DNA of 64,000 nt, taken from positions 62,001 through 126,000 of the forward strand of contig NZ_JACIDY010000005.1 of the NCBI RefSeq assembly GCF_014196615.1, written 5' to 3'. The stretch is from Novosphingobium fluoreni (GTDB lineage: Bacteria > Pseudomonadota > Alphaproteobacteria > Sphingomonadales > Sphingomonadaceae). A program made the translations under genes and the position numbers. Each line of letters opens with the position of its first letter. The first letter of the stretch is position 1. Shown piece after piece: positions 18,189-28,415 of this stretch. The notes under the pieces were generated by a model. The model saw nothing but the letters and a program-made list of their open reading frames with translations, did no database searches and was not told where the DNA came from.

Positions 18189-18748
18189 TGGCGCAGGCGG
18201 GGTAGCACGTCAGCTTCGAACCAGGGGTTGTTCGCCATCCACAACCGACTGCGCCAAGCCGGGTGGGGCAGGGGAAACAGCCCGTCTGGCGCCTCCTGCC
18301 AGCGGCGCACCGCCTCGGTCATGTTCGGGGCGAACCTTTTTGGCAGATACAGCTTCTGCGCGTGCAACCCCACCAGCAGCGTCAGCCGCACCTTTGGCAA
18401 TCGCGCCAACAGCGGCTTGTGCCACAGCGGTGCGCATTCCGGGCGGGGTGGCAGGTCTCCGCCCTGGCCCTTGCCCGGATAGCAGAAACCAGTGGGCATC
18501 TGGGCGATGCGGGCGGTGTCGTAGAAGGTCGCGTTGTCGATGCCCAGCCAGTCACGCAGGCGATCGCCGCTGGCGTCCTGCCAGCCGATACCGGTGGCAT
18601 GAACGCGGCTGCCAGGTGCCTGCCCGATGATCAGTAGCCGCGCCGTTGGCGATGCGGCGACGAAGGGCCGGGGCTCGAACCCCAGGGCTTGTTCGCAAAC
18701 CCGGCACGCCCGGATTTGCTGGAGGAGTTCATCGAGGCTTACGGTCAC
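18164..18748 (-). CDS. Uracil-DNA glycosylase superfamily protein
   Basis: A 194-residue protein of the uracil-DNA glycosylase fold. Motif 1 reads LLIIGQAPGSRVHATG (about residues 38-53), with a cysteine pair C15-x2-C18 ahead of it. A late motif, LPHPAWRSRLWMANNPWF, includes a histidine at the position of the family's motif 2. This layout is close to the small bacterial uracil-DNA glycosylase-like proteins often annotated as family 4/5-like; enzymatic activity is inferred from fold only. The final codons form part of the shared hairpin with the MipA gene. Confidence 0.82.
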   Translation of the reverse strand: MTVSLDELLQQIRACRVCEQALGFEPRPFVAASPTARLLIIGQAPGSRVHATGIGWQDASGDRLRDWLGIDNATFYDTARIAQMPTGFCYPGKGQGGDLPPRPECAPLWHKPLLARLPKVRLTLLVGLHAQKLYLPKRFAPNMTEAVRRWQEAPDGLFPLPHPAWRSRLWMANNPWFEADVLPRLRQQVQAVIA

Positions 18749-18822
18749 GCCGTCGAAATGTGATTGTCCGACGTGAGGCGCAACCCTTTATCGCATCATC
18801 CTTTTTCGAAAGCCCGTAGCCC

Positions 18823-19440
18823 TTAGCTGATGGCCATCAGCGAAGACGAATAGGGCAGCAGCAATTCCTTTGCGCGCTTCCAACTCCCGCGAAGCCACAC
18901 GTCCTGGACCGTGCGATCTGCCGGGACGATTACCGGCATCGCATCCTTCCCGGCCGATCGCAGCGCCGCATTGGGTTCGCACGTAAGCAGCGCGAAGCTG
19001 GGTACCTCGCTGTCCTTCCACACCGCTGCGAGCGAAAATACCGGTTGATCGGTGCAGGCAAACCAGTGGCGCACACGTTTTCCCGCGCGGTCCACGCCCT
19101 TGCCCCATTCCATGAACGCCGTCGCGGGCACCAGGCAGCGAAACTCGCTATTGCGCAAGTTGCCGATCCAGAACGGGCTTTCGATGTTACGTACGGACAG
19201 CACCGGCCGCGCCTCCATCGCCGAAGGTGGCGGCGGGACACCCCACAGGCGCGGCACCATCCGTCTAGGCGCGTGTTGCAAGGGACGCGGCCCCGCCACG
19301 AACTCACGCCCGGCGGTGATCACCGGCGCAAAGTTGCCCGGCGCCACGTGTCCACCAGCCCAGGGATCCTCCCCCGCCTCTACATCCAGCATAGCGCCGA
19401 TCTGCCGCGCGTTTGCGTCAAGACGATAGAGCATGGTCAT
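18823..19440 (-). CDS. SRAP (YedK/HMCES-like) family protein lacking the catalytic cysteine
   Basis: A 205-residue protein with the SRAP fold pattern: VAPGNFAPVITAG, the arginine/tryptophan region RRMVPRLWGV, SVRNIES (N85), the acidic FRCLVPATAFMEW (E111) and AMPVIVPADR. SRAP proteins normally start Met-Cys, and Cys2 crosslinks to abasic sites in single-stranded DNA. Here the start reads MTMLYRL, so position 2 is threonine, and the histidine usual before MPVI reads lysine or aspartate. It may bind abasic DNA without crosslinking, or may have lost that function. It stands alone between the UDG gene and thiC; the neighbouring UDG-fold gene, which would make abasic sites, is suggestive. Confidence 0.85.
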   Translation of the reverse strand: MTMLYRLDANARQIGAMLDVEAGEDPWAGGHVAPGNFAPVITAGREFVAGPRPLQHAPRRMVPRLWGVPPPPSAMEARPVLSVRNIESPFWIGNLRNSEFRCLVPATAFMEWGKGVDRAGKRVRHWFACTDQPVFSLAAVWKDSEVPSFALLTCEPNAALRSAGKDAMPVIVPADRTVQDVWLRGSWKRAKELLLPYSSSLMAIS

Positions 19441-19483
19441 GCCAAGCCGCCTAGACGGCGGCGCGGCAGGCGTCTATCAACGC

Positions 19484-21493
<2,010 letters not shown>

Positions 21494-21512
21494 ATCTCGC
21501 TTTGGGACAGGG

Positions 21513-21532
21513 GAGGACGTGGTACGGTCCTC
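21513..21532 (+). terminator. Hairpin after thiC
   Basis: Inverted repeat GAGGAC / GTCCTC with an eight-base loop, 20 bases after the thiC stop, in the 153-base gap before the lipoprotein gene. No T-run follows. Confidence 0.4.
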
Positions 21533-21646
21533 TTCGTCCCTCACGCTTCGGCAAACCCGTAGCCCGCGTGAAACTCTTATCGCCTGATTAACGTTCAGTC
21601 TTTTGCATGGCGCGCCGATGCGACGCGCGACGACGAGGATATGAAC

Positions 21647-22390
21647 ATGGCGTTCTTCACGAAACGCTTCGTTGCAGCGACTGCCGCGGCGGGATTTGCG
21701 GTCGCGCTGGGTGGCTGCTCAAGCACGTACGGTTATGGCGGTCTGGGTTATAACTCGGGCTACTACAACGATTATGGCTACGGCTATGGGCCGAACCTCG
21801 CATATGGCGGCTCGCCGTATGGTGGCTGGTACAATGACTTCTACTACCCTGGATATGGCGTTTACGTCTTCGATCGGGGCGGTCGCCGTACCCATTGGAA
21901 CGACGGCCAGCGCCGCTATTGGGAAGGCCGTCGCGGTGATCGCGATGGGCGCGGCTGGCAGGGTCAGTATCGCCAAGGCCAGAACTGGCGGGGCCAGAAT
22001 TGGCGCGGTCAAAATGGTCAGGGTCAACAGTGGCGTGGCCGCGATTGGCGGGGTCGGAACTGGCAGGGGCAGGATCGTCAGGGTCAGAACCAGCAGGGTC
22101 AGGGCTGGCGGGGCCAAGGCTGGCAGGGCCAGCGTTGGCAGGGCCGTCCCGATGGTGCGCGGCCTGGTGGCGTCACCCCCGGTACGCCAGCGACACCGGG
22201 TAGTGCCTGGCGTGGGCAATGGCGCGAAAATCGCGGCGCGGCCGGAGTGGACCGGCCCGCAAGTCCCTCCTTCAACGGCTGGCGGGGCCGGGGCGGCGCC
22301 GAAGTAGGCGGCATCCCCCGCGCTGGCGGCTTTGAAGGCAGGGCGAACGGTGGCGGTCGATCCGGCTGGCGTGGCGGCCCCCGCCGTTGA
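21647..22390 (+). CDS. Repeat-rich lipoprotein, function unknown
   Basis: A 247-residue protein with a lipoprotein signal peptide ending VALGGC|SS (lipobox). After it come a Tyr/Gly-rich section (residues about 30-75) and a folded-looking GYGVYVFDRGGRRTHWNDGQRRYWEGRRG segment interrupted by no cysteine. The rest is a long low-complexity stretch of WRGQ, WQGQ and QGQ units, then a proline/glycine-rich tail. No enzyme motif is visible. Membrane anchoring is inferred from the lipobox; Trp/Arg/Gln repeats suggest binding to polymer or self-association. The ATG at 21647 has GAGGA seven bases ahead; an ATG two codons earlier is too close to it. Confidence 0.75.
   Translation: MAFFTKRFVAATAAAGFAVALGGCSSTYGYGGLGYNSGYYNDYGYGYGPNLAYGGSPYGGWYNDFYYPGYGVYVFDRGGRRTHWNDGQRRYWEGRRGDRDGRGWQGQYRQGQNWRGQNWRGQNGQGQQWRGRDWRGRNWQGQDRQGQNQQGQGWRGQGWQGQRWQGRPDGARPGGVTPGTPATPGSAWRGQWRENRGAAGVDRPASPSFNGWRGRGGAEVGGIPRAGGFEGRANGGGRSGWRGGPRR
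21961..22146 (+). repeat. Imperfect tandem repeat coding WRGQ/WQGQ units
   Basis: Within the lipoprotein gene, units of roughly 12-18 bases built on GGTCAG, TGGCGGGG and GGCCAG recur for about 185 bases. They encode alternating W-R-G-Q, W-Q-G-Q and Q-G-Q. The unit number is likely to vary between strains. Confidence 0.7.
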
Positions 22391-22435
22391 TTTCCGTCAG
22401 CCGCTAGAGGAGCGGCCTTGCGGGTTCAACTAATG

Positions 22436-24592
22436 TCAAAAGCTCGCGCGCAGGCCGACTGTGGCTGTGCGCGGGGCGCCGGGTTGCACCCAAACCGGCG
22501 AATAGCTGTTCGCATACCAGTGCGCATCAAAGAGGTTACTTACCGACCCAAACAATTCGAGATGTTCGATCAGTTCGACCTGGCCGAACACGCGAAAGAG
22601 TGTGTGGGGAGGCAATTTGAAATCAGTCCCGGTCTCGCCGCTGCGCGCTCCGACATGCTGGATGCCCGTTCCCATCATGGCGCGGCGACCGCCTAACGTG
22701 AAATGCTTGGCCGCCTGCACATTCAAATTGTGATTTGGAATGTTGATGAGGGGATCTCCGGGTTTGATCTGGAATGAGAAACTTGGGTCCAGCACGCGCG
22801 ACCGAGCTTCGGCATCGGTGTAAGCATAGCTTAACAGCACATCGATGCCGCCGGGCAGCGTGCCGTTCACATCAAGTTCTACCCCTCGACTGCGGGCCTT
22901 GCCGATCGCAACGGAGAAGCCGGGGTTGAGCGTGTCCGTGGCCAGCACGTTGGACTTGGCGAGTTGAAACACTGCCAGTGTGCCGGTCAGGCGGCCTCCC
23001 ATCGCCGACACCTTGAGGCCTGCTTCGATCGACTTGGTCGTTTCGGGATCAAAAACTTTGCCAGCCACATCCGCCCCAATGTTGGCACGAAAGCCTTCGC
23101 CGTACGCGGCGTAGAGCGATAATGGCCCGCTAAGCTGATAGACGATCCCGGCCTGTGGGCTGAAACGGCCGCGCTTGCGACGACCAGTTACCTTGGCCAG
23201 GCGATCCTCCACTTCAAGTAGGAAGTCGTCGTAGCGTCCGCCAATGCGAATCTGAAGTCGATCGGTCAGCGTGATCTGGTCCTGCAGGTAGACACCGATG
23301 GCACGCTGCACGTCGCGTCGGTTGGTGGTTGGTATGGTGGTCGGAGGCGTATAGCGCCCGTAAACCGGGTTTCGCAGATCAAGCACGTAGCCCGCCTGAT
23401 CGGAGGTGGTGGGGGATACCGCTGGCCCGCGATAGCGAGTGAAGAACTGATCGGTATCAAACGTGTCGAAATCTGCACCGATCAGAACGCGATGCCGCAT
23501 GGTGCCGGTTGCGAATTCTCCTGCGAGTTCCGCCCGAACGACACTGTGTTCCGAAGTGTAGCGCCGCGTCCGCCGTTGCCGGGACAGCGAATGGCCATCG
23601 ACATATAACTTCTGGCGCGCCCGCGCCGTCTCGGCATCTGAGGAAGCGCCGGTCAGCAGCGTATCGCGATGGCTGGCACCGACGAGCAAACTCCAATGAT
23701 CGTTGAATTCATGCTGTAAGCGCAATTGGTGGCCGGTCGCACGCGCGATGGTATCGCCATCGCTCGGTTCGCCCAGGAACCGGGTTCGGGGCACCGTTCG
23801 GAAATTATCATTCAGCACGACGATGCCCCGATCGAAGGGTACCTCCACGCGCGTCCATTCTAAATCGTAAGTTAGTCGGGTGGCAGCGCCCAAGGCCATC
23901 CCGATCGAGGGCAGGAAGCCCCAACGTCGCTGCTGGATAGTGTCACGGAACGTGTCTCCCGCTTCGGCATAGCCAATGATCCGGGCACTCAGCTTATTCG
24001 ACAGCGCCAAATTCGCGTCGGCTTCCGCGCGAACAGTATCGAAGCTGCGGTACTGGATCGCGGCGGTGCCGAAGGTTCGGTCCAACTGCGATTGCTTGGT
24101 CACCAAATTGATTGAGCCGCCCGGCTCACCGCGGCCCAGGACTGCCGCCGCCGGGCCCTTCAACACCTCCACCCGCTCAATACCGGCAACATCGCGCTGG
24201 CCGCTGAACCCCCGACCGGCATTGAAGCCGTTCACCAGATAGCCGCTAGGGAGATTTTCATCGCCGGCAAAGCCCCTGACGGCGAAGCTGTCCCACAATC
24301 CGCCAAGGGTGTTTTGCCGCACCACGGAAGCATTCAGGTCAAGCGCATCGGTCAGCCGCAGGATCGCGTTTTGTTCAAGGACGGTTCCATCGATGGTGGC
24401 GATGGCCTGCGGTATCTCGCGCAGGGCGAAATCGCCACGATAGGGCTGCCGTACGCCGCTGACGACGATCTCATCCCGTTCCACCTCCGCTGTTTCCGCC
24501 GCCTCTGCTGGCATGGGCGAGCAGGCCAGCGCCAGGAGCAGGGGGGAAGCGGTCGGCATCGAGCGGGCGCGAAGCGAGGAGAACAAGGTCAT
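22436..24592 (-). CDS. TonB-dependent siderophore-type receptor
   Basis: A 718-residue outer-membrane receptor. It has a signal peptide (TASPLLLALACSPMPAEA region), a TonB-box-like ERDEIVVSG, and a plug domain with VRGFAGDENLPSGYLVNG and RVEVLKGPAAAVLGRGEPGG. A 22-strand-type barrel follows, ending AATVGLRASF-style with a terminal aromatic (RTATVGLRASF). The plug style is that of ferric-siderophore receptors; the ligand is unknown. The ATG at 24592 gives a proper signal peptide; the frame is open 54 codons further. It is divergent from an ABC exporter with DUF3526 permeases, with a direct repeat between them. Confidence 0.9.
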   Translation of the reverse strand: MTLFSSLRARSMPTASPLLLALACSPMPAEAAETAEVERDEIVVSGVRQPYRGDFALREIPQAIATIDGTVLEQNAILRLTDALDLNASVVRQNTLGGLWDSFAVRGFAGDENLPSGYLVNGFNAGRGFSGQRDVAGIERVEVLKGPAAAVLGRGEPGGSINLVTKQSQLDRTFGTAAIQYRSFDTVRAEADANLALSNKLSARIIGYAEAGDTFRDTIQQRRWGFLPSIGMALGAATRLTYDLEWTRVEVPFDRGIVVLNDNFRTVPRTRFLGEPSDGDTIARATGHQLRLQHEFNDHWSLLVGASHRDTLLTGASSDAETARARQKLYVDGHSLSRQRRTRRYTSEHSVVRAELAGEFATGTMRHRVLIGADFDTFDTDQFFTRYRGPAVSPTTSDQAGYVLDLRNPVYGRYTPPTTIPTTNRRDVQRAIGVYLQDQITLTDRLQIRIGGRYDDFLLEVEDRLAKVTGRRKRGRFSPQAGIVYQLSGPLSLYAAYGEGFRANIGADVAGKVFDPETTKSIEAGLKVSAMGGRLTGTLAVFQLAKSNVLATDTLNPGFSVAIGKARSRGVELDVNGTLPGGIDVLLSYAYTDAEARSRVLDPSFSFQIKPGDPLINIPNHNLNVQAAKHFTLGGRRAMMGTGIQHVGARSGETGTDFKLPPHTLFRVFGQVELIEHLELFGSVSNLFDAHWYANSYSPVWVQPGAPRTATVGLRASF

Positions 24593-24639
24593 TCCTTTGC
24601 AGGGGCGGGTAAGGTGAGTGAGAGAAGTGCCTATCGAGT

Positions 24640-24677
24640 AATGATATAACATCGTCAATGATATCTTGTTACATCGG
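24640..24677. promoter_or_regulatory. Direct repeat in the receptor/ABC divergent promoter
   Basis: AATGATAT occurs at 24640-24647 and again at 24657-24664, 17 bases apart, each followed by an ACATCG-containing stretch (24649-24654 and 24672-24677). The placement between two divergent genes and the NAT-rich motif suggest a regulator site, possibly for an iron regulator of the Fur/Irr/RirA kind; this is inference. Confidence 0.4.
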
Positions 24678-24734
24678 TTGCGATGCGGCATGAGGGTGTC
24701 CTCGACCTGCCTGAAATCGCAACGCGAGGAGCCC

Positions 24735-25472
24735 ATGCCGAATATCGATCCCATCCTGATCAGCGACTTGACGCTCGACTATGGCGGCGGTGACTTGGTG
24801 CTTGATGGCTTATCGCTGGCGGTGCCTGCTGGCAGCATAACCGCCCTCCTAGGCGGCAATGGCGCCGGCAAGTCGACGACACTGGCGGCGCTGCTGGGTT
24901 TCGCGCGCCCGCGCTCGGGTGCCATCACAGTCTGCGGTATTGATCCCGTCATGGACCCAGACCTGGCGCGACGACGCATGGCCTATCTACCTGAAAACGT
25001 GGCGCTCTACGAACATCTTACGGCAATGGAAAATGCCGAATATCTACTGGCGCTGTCAGGTGAACGCGTGCCCGTCGCCGGCATCGAGGACGCGCTGGCG
25101 GCGGCGGCCTTGCAGAAGCGCGCCTGGCATCAGCGGCTCGGTGGATTTTCCAAGGGTATGCGCCAAAAAGTGGCGATCGCCGTGGCGTTGTTGCGCGAGG
25201 TGCCGGTGCTGCTGCTGGATGAGCCGACGTCCGGCCTCGACCCGCGCGCAACCGCCGATTTCAATCAGTTGCTCATCGAGGTGCGCGCGCGAGGCGCCGC
25301 CGTGCTGATGGTCACTCACGATCTGCTCTCGGCTGCCGATATCGCCGACCGGATCGCCTTCCTGGAAGCGGGGCGCGTCGCTTACGAGGTGGCAGCCTCG
25401 GGCGCGGAGCGGTTTGACGTGCGCGGTCTTCATGCACGTTTCCAGCTCACCGCCGAGCGACTGGCGGCATGA
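24735..25472 (+). CDS. ABC transporter ATP-binding protein
   Basis: A 245-residue ATPase. Walker A is LGGNGAGKST, the Q-loop region ends YLPENVALYEHLTAMEN, the signature is a variant (GGFSKGMRQKVAIA in place of LSGGQ), Walker B is VLLLDEPTSGLDP, and the H-loop is VTHDLL. The sequence style is that of type-2 exporters such as NosF/CcmA. Its stop overlaps the start of the first DUF3526-type permease by four bases, so the three genes form one exporter. The ATG at 24735 has AGGAG close upstream. The exported substrate is unknown. Confidence 0.92.
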   Translation: MPNIDPILISDLTLDYGGGDLVLDGLSLAVPAGSITALLGGNGAGKSTTLAALLGFARPRSGAITVCGIDPVMDPDLARRRMAYLPENVALYEHLTAMENAEYLLALSGERVPVAGIEDALAAAALQKRAWHQRLGGFSKGMRQKVAIAVALLREVPVLLLDEPTSGLDPRATADFNQLLIEVRARGAAVLMVTHDLLSAADIADRIAFLEAGRVAYEVAASGAERFDVRGLHARFQLTAERLAA

Positions 25473-26908
25473 GCGTCGTCACGCTGGTGGCCCGCGACGA
25501 ATTGCGGATGATGGTCCGGAACCGCGTCGCTATGATTGGACTGGCGTTGCTGATGCTGTTGACGCTGACCGCGGTGCTGAGCGCCTGGATGTATCAACGC
25601 GGCGTCAGCGAACTGCGTGCCCGTCATGCCCATGCAGCCGAGTCCACTTTTGACGCACAGCCGGATCGCCACCCACATCGGATGGTCCACTACGGAAGCT
25701 TTATCTTCCGCCCGCTCGGACCGCTTGCCGCCTTCGATCCCGGTGTCGACGCGTTCACCGGGAGCAGCATGTTTCTGGAGGGACATCGCCAGAACACCGC
25801 GAATTTCGGCGATGTCCGTCAAAGTTCGCCGCTGATCCGCTTTGGCCAGCTGACCCCGGCATTTATACTGCAAGCGGTCGCACCGCTGCTGTTGGTCTTT
25901 CTTGGCTACGGCAGTCTTGCGCGTGAAACCGAACGAGGCACTTTGCGCATGCTCATATTGCAAGGTGTCGCGCGGGGAAAGATCGTGACGGGCAAGCTGC
26001 TGGCGCTAGGTCTGGTGGCGCTGATCGCAGGAATGCCGGCAATGATCGGTCTTGCCGCCATCGCCGTGCGGCAGGATACCCCCGCTCTGCCAGTGCTGAC
26101 GATTGCCGCCGGGTATGCCGCCTATCTAGCGTTATGGGCGGTGCTGATCGTTCTGATTTCGGCTTGGGTTCGCCGCAGCCGCGATGCGCTGCTGGTGCTG
26201 GTAGCGATCTGGGCCGTATCCACCATTCTCCTGCCCCGTGCCGCCGCAGGCCTTGCCGATGCCGAGATTCCCCTGGCGAACCGATTGCAAACCGATGTCG
26301 CAATTGGTCGCGATCTTCGCGCGATAGGAGACAGCCACAATCCTGACGATCCCCACTTCGCTGCATTCAAGCGGTCAGTGCTGGATCGCTATGGGGTTTC
26401 ACGTATCGAGGACCTGCCGATCAATTATAAAGGCGTCGTCGCACTCGAAGGTGAGCGACTGACGTCGTCGTTATTCGATCACTACGCAGCCAAGAGCTTC
26501 GCGGCGCAGGCACGGCAAAATGCCATGGTCGATCTGGCCGGTCTACTGAGCCCCGCGATTGCCCTTCGCGCCATGTCCATGGCTGCCGCCGGGACGGATC
26601 TGGATGGGCATCGTCGGTTTCTCGAGCAAGCAGAGGCATATCGCTACGCCCTGGTGCAGCGCCTTAATTCAATGCAGGCGCAGGATGTCAGCTATTTGGA
26701 TGACATGGCGACCGATCCGGGCGCGGATCGACGAAAGCGTGTGTCGGCTGCGAACTGGCAAGAGATACCCGATTTTCGCTTTGCCGCTCCGGATGGGGCC
26801 ACGCTGACGGCTGCGGCGCTGCCGAGCCTTATCATGGTGTTGGCTTGGCTGGCCGTGGCGCTCGCCATGTTGGCTTTGGTGACCCGCAAGCTCGGACTGC
26901 GCCGATGA
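25469..26908 (+). CDS. ABC transporter permease, DUF3526 type
   Basis: A 479-residue membrane subunit. One N-terminal helix (MIGLALLMLLTLTAVLSAW) is followed by a large extracytoplasmic section (about residues 45-120). A cluster of helices covers FILQAVAPLLLVFLGYG to WAVSTILLPRAAAG, then a second periplasmic section and a last helix near LPSLIMVLAWLAVALAMLAL. This matches the ABC-2-like permeases with a DUF3526 domain. It overlaps its neighbours on both sides by four bases, pairing with the next gene as a heterodimeric permease. Confidence 0.85.
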   Translation: MSVVTLVARDELRMMVRNRVAMIGLALLMLLTLTAVLSAWMYQRGVSELRARHAHAAESTFDAQPDRHPHRMVHYGSFIFRPLGPLAAFDPGVDAFTGSSMFLEGHRQNTANFGDVRQSSPLIRFGQLTPAFILQAVAPLLLVFLGYGSLARETERGTLRMLILQGVARGKIVTGKLLALGLVALIAGMPAMIGLAAIAVRQDTPALPVLTIAAGYAAYLALWAVLIVLISAWVRRSRDALLVLVAIWAVSTILLPRAAAGLADAEIPLANRLQTDVAIGRDLRAIGDSHNPDDPHFAAFKRSVLDRYGVSRIEDLPINYKGVVALEGERLTSSLFDHYAAKSFAAQARQNAMVDLAGLLSPAIALRAMSMAAAGTDLDGHRRFLEQAEAYRYALVQRLNSMQAQDVSYLDDMATDPGADRRKRVSAANWQEIPDFRFAAPDGATLTAAALPSLIMVLAWLAVALAMLALVTRKLGLRR

Positions 26909-28161
26909 ACTTGTGGGCTCACGAATTCCGTCTCCTGATGCGACAGCGCCTGCCTATGGCCGCATTGGCCTTGCTGACGATTCTCACTGTCGCGTCGCTT
27001 GCTTTGGGCATTGCCGAAGTCAGTCGGCAGCGCGATGCGATCTCGGCCATCCCCGCAGCCCAGAGCCAGGACATCGCCGCTGTGGCCGATTATATCGACA
27101 GCACGAAGGATGCCGGTAGCGCGGCATACTACAGTTACCATCCGACCTGGGATTCACCCTCGCCGCTGGCGTTTGCGGCGCTAGGGATGCGTGATGTTTC
27201 GCCGTACATCCTGCGCGTCAGGGCCCTGGGACTGGAAGCGCAAATCTATGACGGTGATACGTTCAATCCGGAATTGGCTTTGACGGGTCACCTGGACTTT
27301 GCGTTTGTGCTGGTGTTCCTCGCGCCTCTGTTCGTGATCGCGCTTTTTCACGATATCGTGTCGGGCGAGCGGGAGGCTGGACGCCAGCGCATGTTGGAGG
27401 CTCTTCCGCACGGGGGCACGGCCTTATGGCAAAGGCGTGGCGCATTGCGTCTCATCCTGTTGTGGGCGGGTCTTGCTCTTCCTTTTGTCGTTGCTGCAGG
27501 GCTGGAAGGCGTTTCGGTCGGGCCGATCCTGGCGATAGGCGCTCTAATTGCCGCTTATCTTCTGTTTTGGGTCGGTCTGGCGGCTCTGGTCAGCCGGTTC
27601 AGGCGGAGTTCGGTCGCTAATGCGGCAATTCTGGCCGCTGCTTGGTTGCTACTCGTTCTGGTTCTGCCAACTCTGGCAAATGTTGCGATTAACGCGACGG
27701 TGCCTGTTCATCAAGGGGCGGAGATCGCGCTGGCGCACCGCGAAGAGGTGAACCGCGCGTGGGATATTCCGCGCGAGGACACGATGCGGCGCTTCTACGC
27801 CCATCATCCTGAATGGAGCGGATCAGCGCCTCTGGGGCCTGACTTCCACTACAAGTGGTACCTCGCCTTTCATCAGAACGGCGATGAAAGCGTCGCTCCG
27901 CAGGTGCATGCTTATCGGGCTGGCCTGGAATCTCGCGAGGCGGCAGCGCGCACGGTGGGAATATTGCTTCCATCCGTGGGGGCTCAGATGCTGCTAACCC
28001 AAATGGCAAATACCGACCTTTCGGCCCAGTTGCGCTATCAGGACCGCATCCGTGCCTTCCACAAGCGTTTGCGCACGTTCTATTATGGGTATCTGTTCAA
28101 TGACTTGCCCTTCGGCAGAAAGGACTTCGACCGGGTGCCCGAATTTGATAGCCGCACATAA
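26905..28161 (+). CDS. ABC transporter permease, second DUF3526-type subunit
   Basis: A 418-residue paralogue of the preceding permease with the same layout. The N-terminal helix MAALALLTILTVASLALGI comes first, then a periplasmic section (YHPTWDSPSPLAFAALGMRD), helices around FAFVLVFLAPLFVIALFHDI and LILLWAGLALPFVVAAG, and a second soluble section rich in His/Trp. The motif VSGEREAGRQRMLEALP matches the cytoplasmic coupling loop seen as REAGTLRLLLS-like in ABC-2 permeases. It starts at ATG 26905, overlapping the previous stop. A hairpin lies downstream at 28350. Confidence 0.85.
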   Translation: MNLWAHEFRLLMRQRLPMAALALLTILTVASLALGIAEVSRQRDAISAIPAAQSQDIAAVADYIDSTKDAGSAAYYSYHPTWDSPSPLAFAALGMRDVSPYILRVRALGLEAQIYDGDTFNPELALTGHLDFAFVLVFLAPLFVIALFHDIVSGEREAGRQRMLEALPHGGTALWQRRGALRLILLWAGLALPFVVAAGLEGVSVGPILAIGALIAAYLLFWVGLAALVSRFRRSSVANAAILAAAWLLLVLVLPTLANVAINATVPVHQGAEIALAHREEVNRAWDIPREDTMRRFYAHHPEWSGSAPLGPDFHYKWYLAFHQNGDESVAPQVHAYRAGLESREAAARTVGILLPSVGAQMLLTQMANTDLSAQLRYQDRIRAFHKRLRTFYYGYLFNDLPFGRKDFDRVPEFDSRT

Positions 28162-28349
28162 ACAAAATACATTTCTGCCCTGGCCCAGACGCAAATAACG
28201 CAGCTGTATGATCAGCGCTGGACTAAGCAGTTCGAGCCACTGCATTTGGCCCTTTGCACTCAGCGGCATTCACGACGTTGCCAGAGCGAGACGTGTCACA
28301 TCGCTTTATTGATCGTGTAACTGAGTCATTGGTTTTGACATATATTTCA

Positions 28350-28384
28350 GCATAGTCCGCATCGTGTAAGGATGCAGACTATGC
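28350..28384. terminator. Bidirectional hairpin between the ABC operon and the SDR gene
   Basis: Inverted repeat GCATAGTC-c-GCATC / GATGC-a-GACTATGC with a seven-base loop, in the 254-base gap between convergent transcripts (stop 28161 plus strand; stop 28416 minus strand). It also marks the left boundary of the proposed catabolic island. Confidence 0.6.
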
Positions 28385-28415
28385 TTCGCCAATGTTAGTT
28401 TGCCGAACCAAGATA

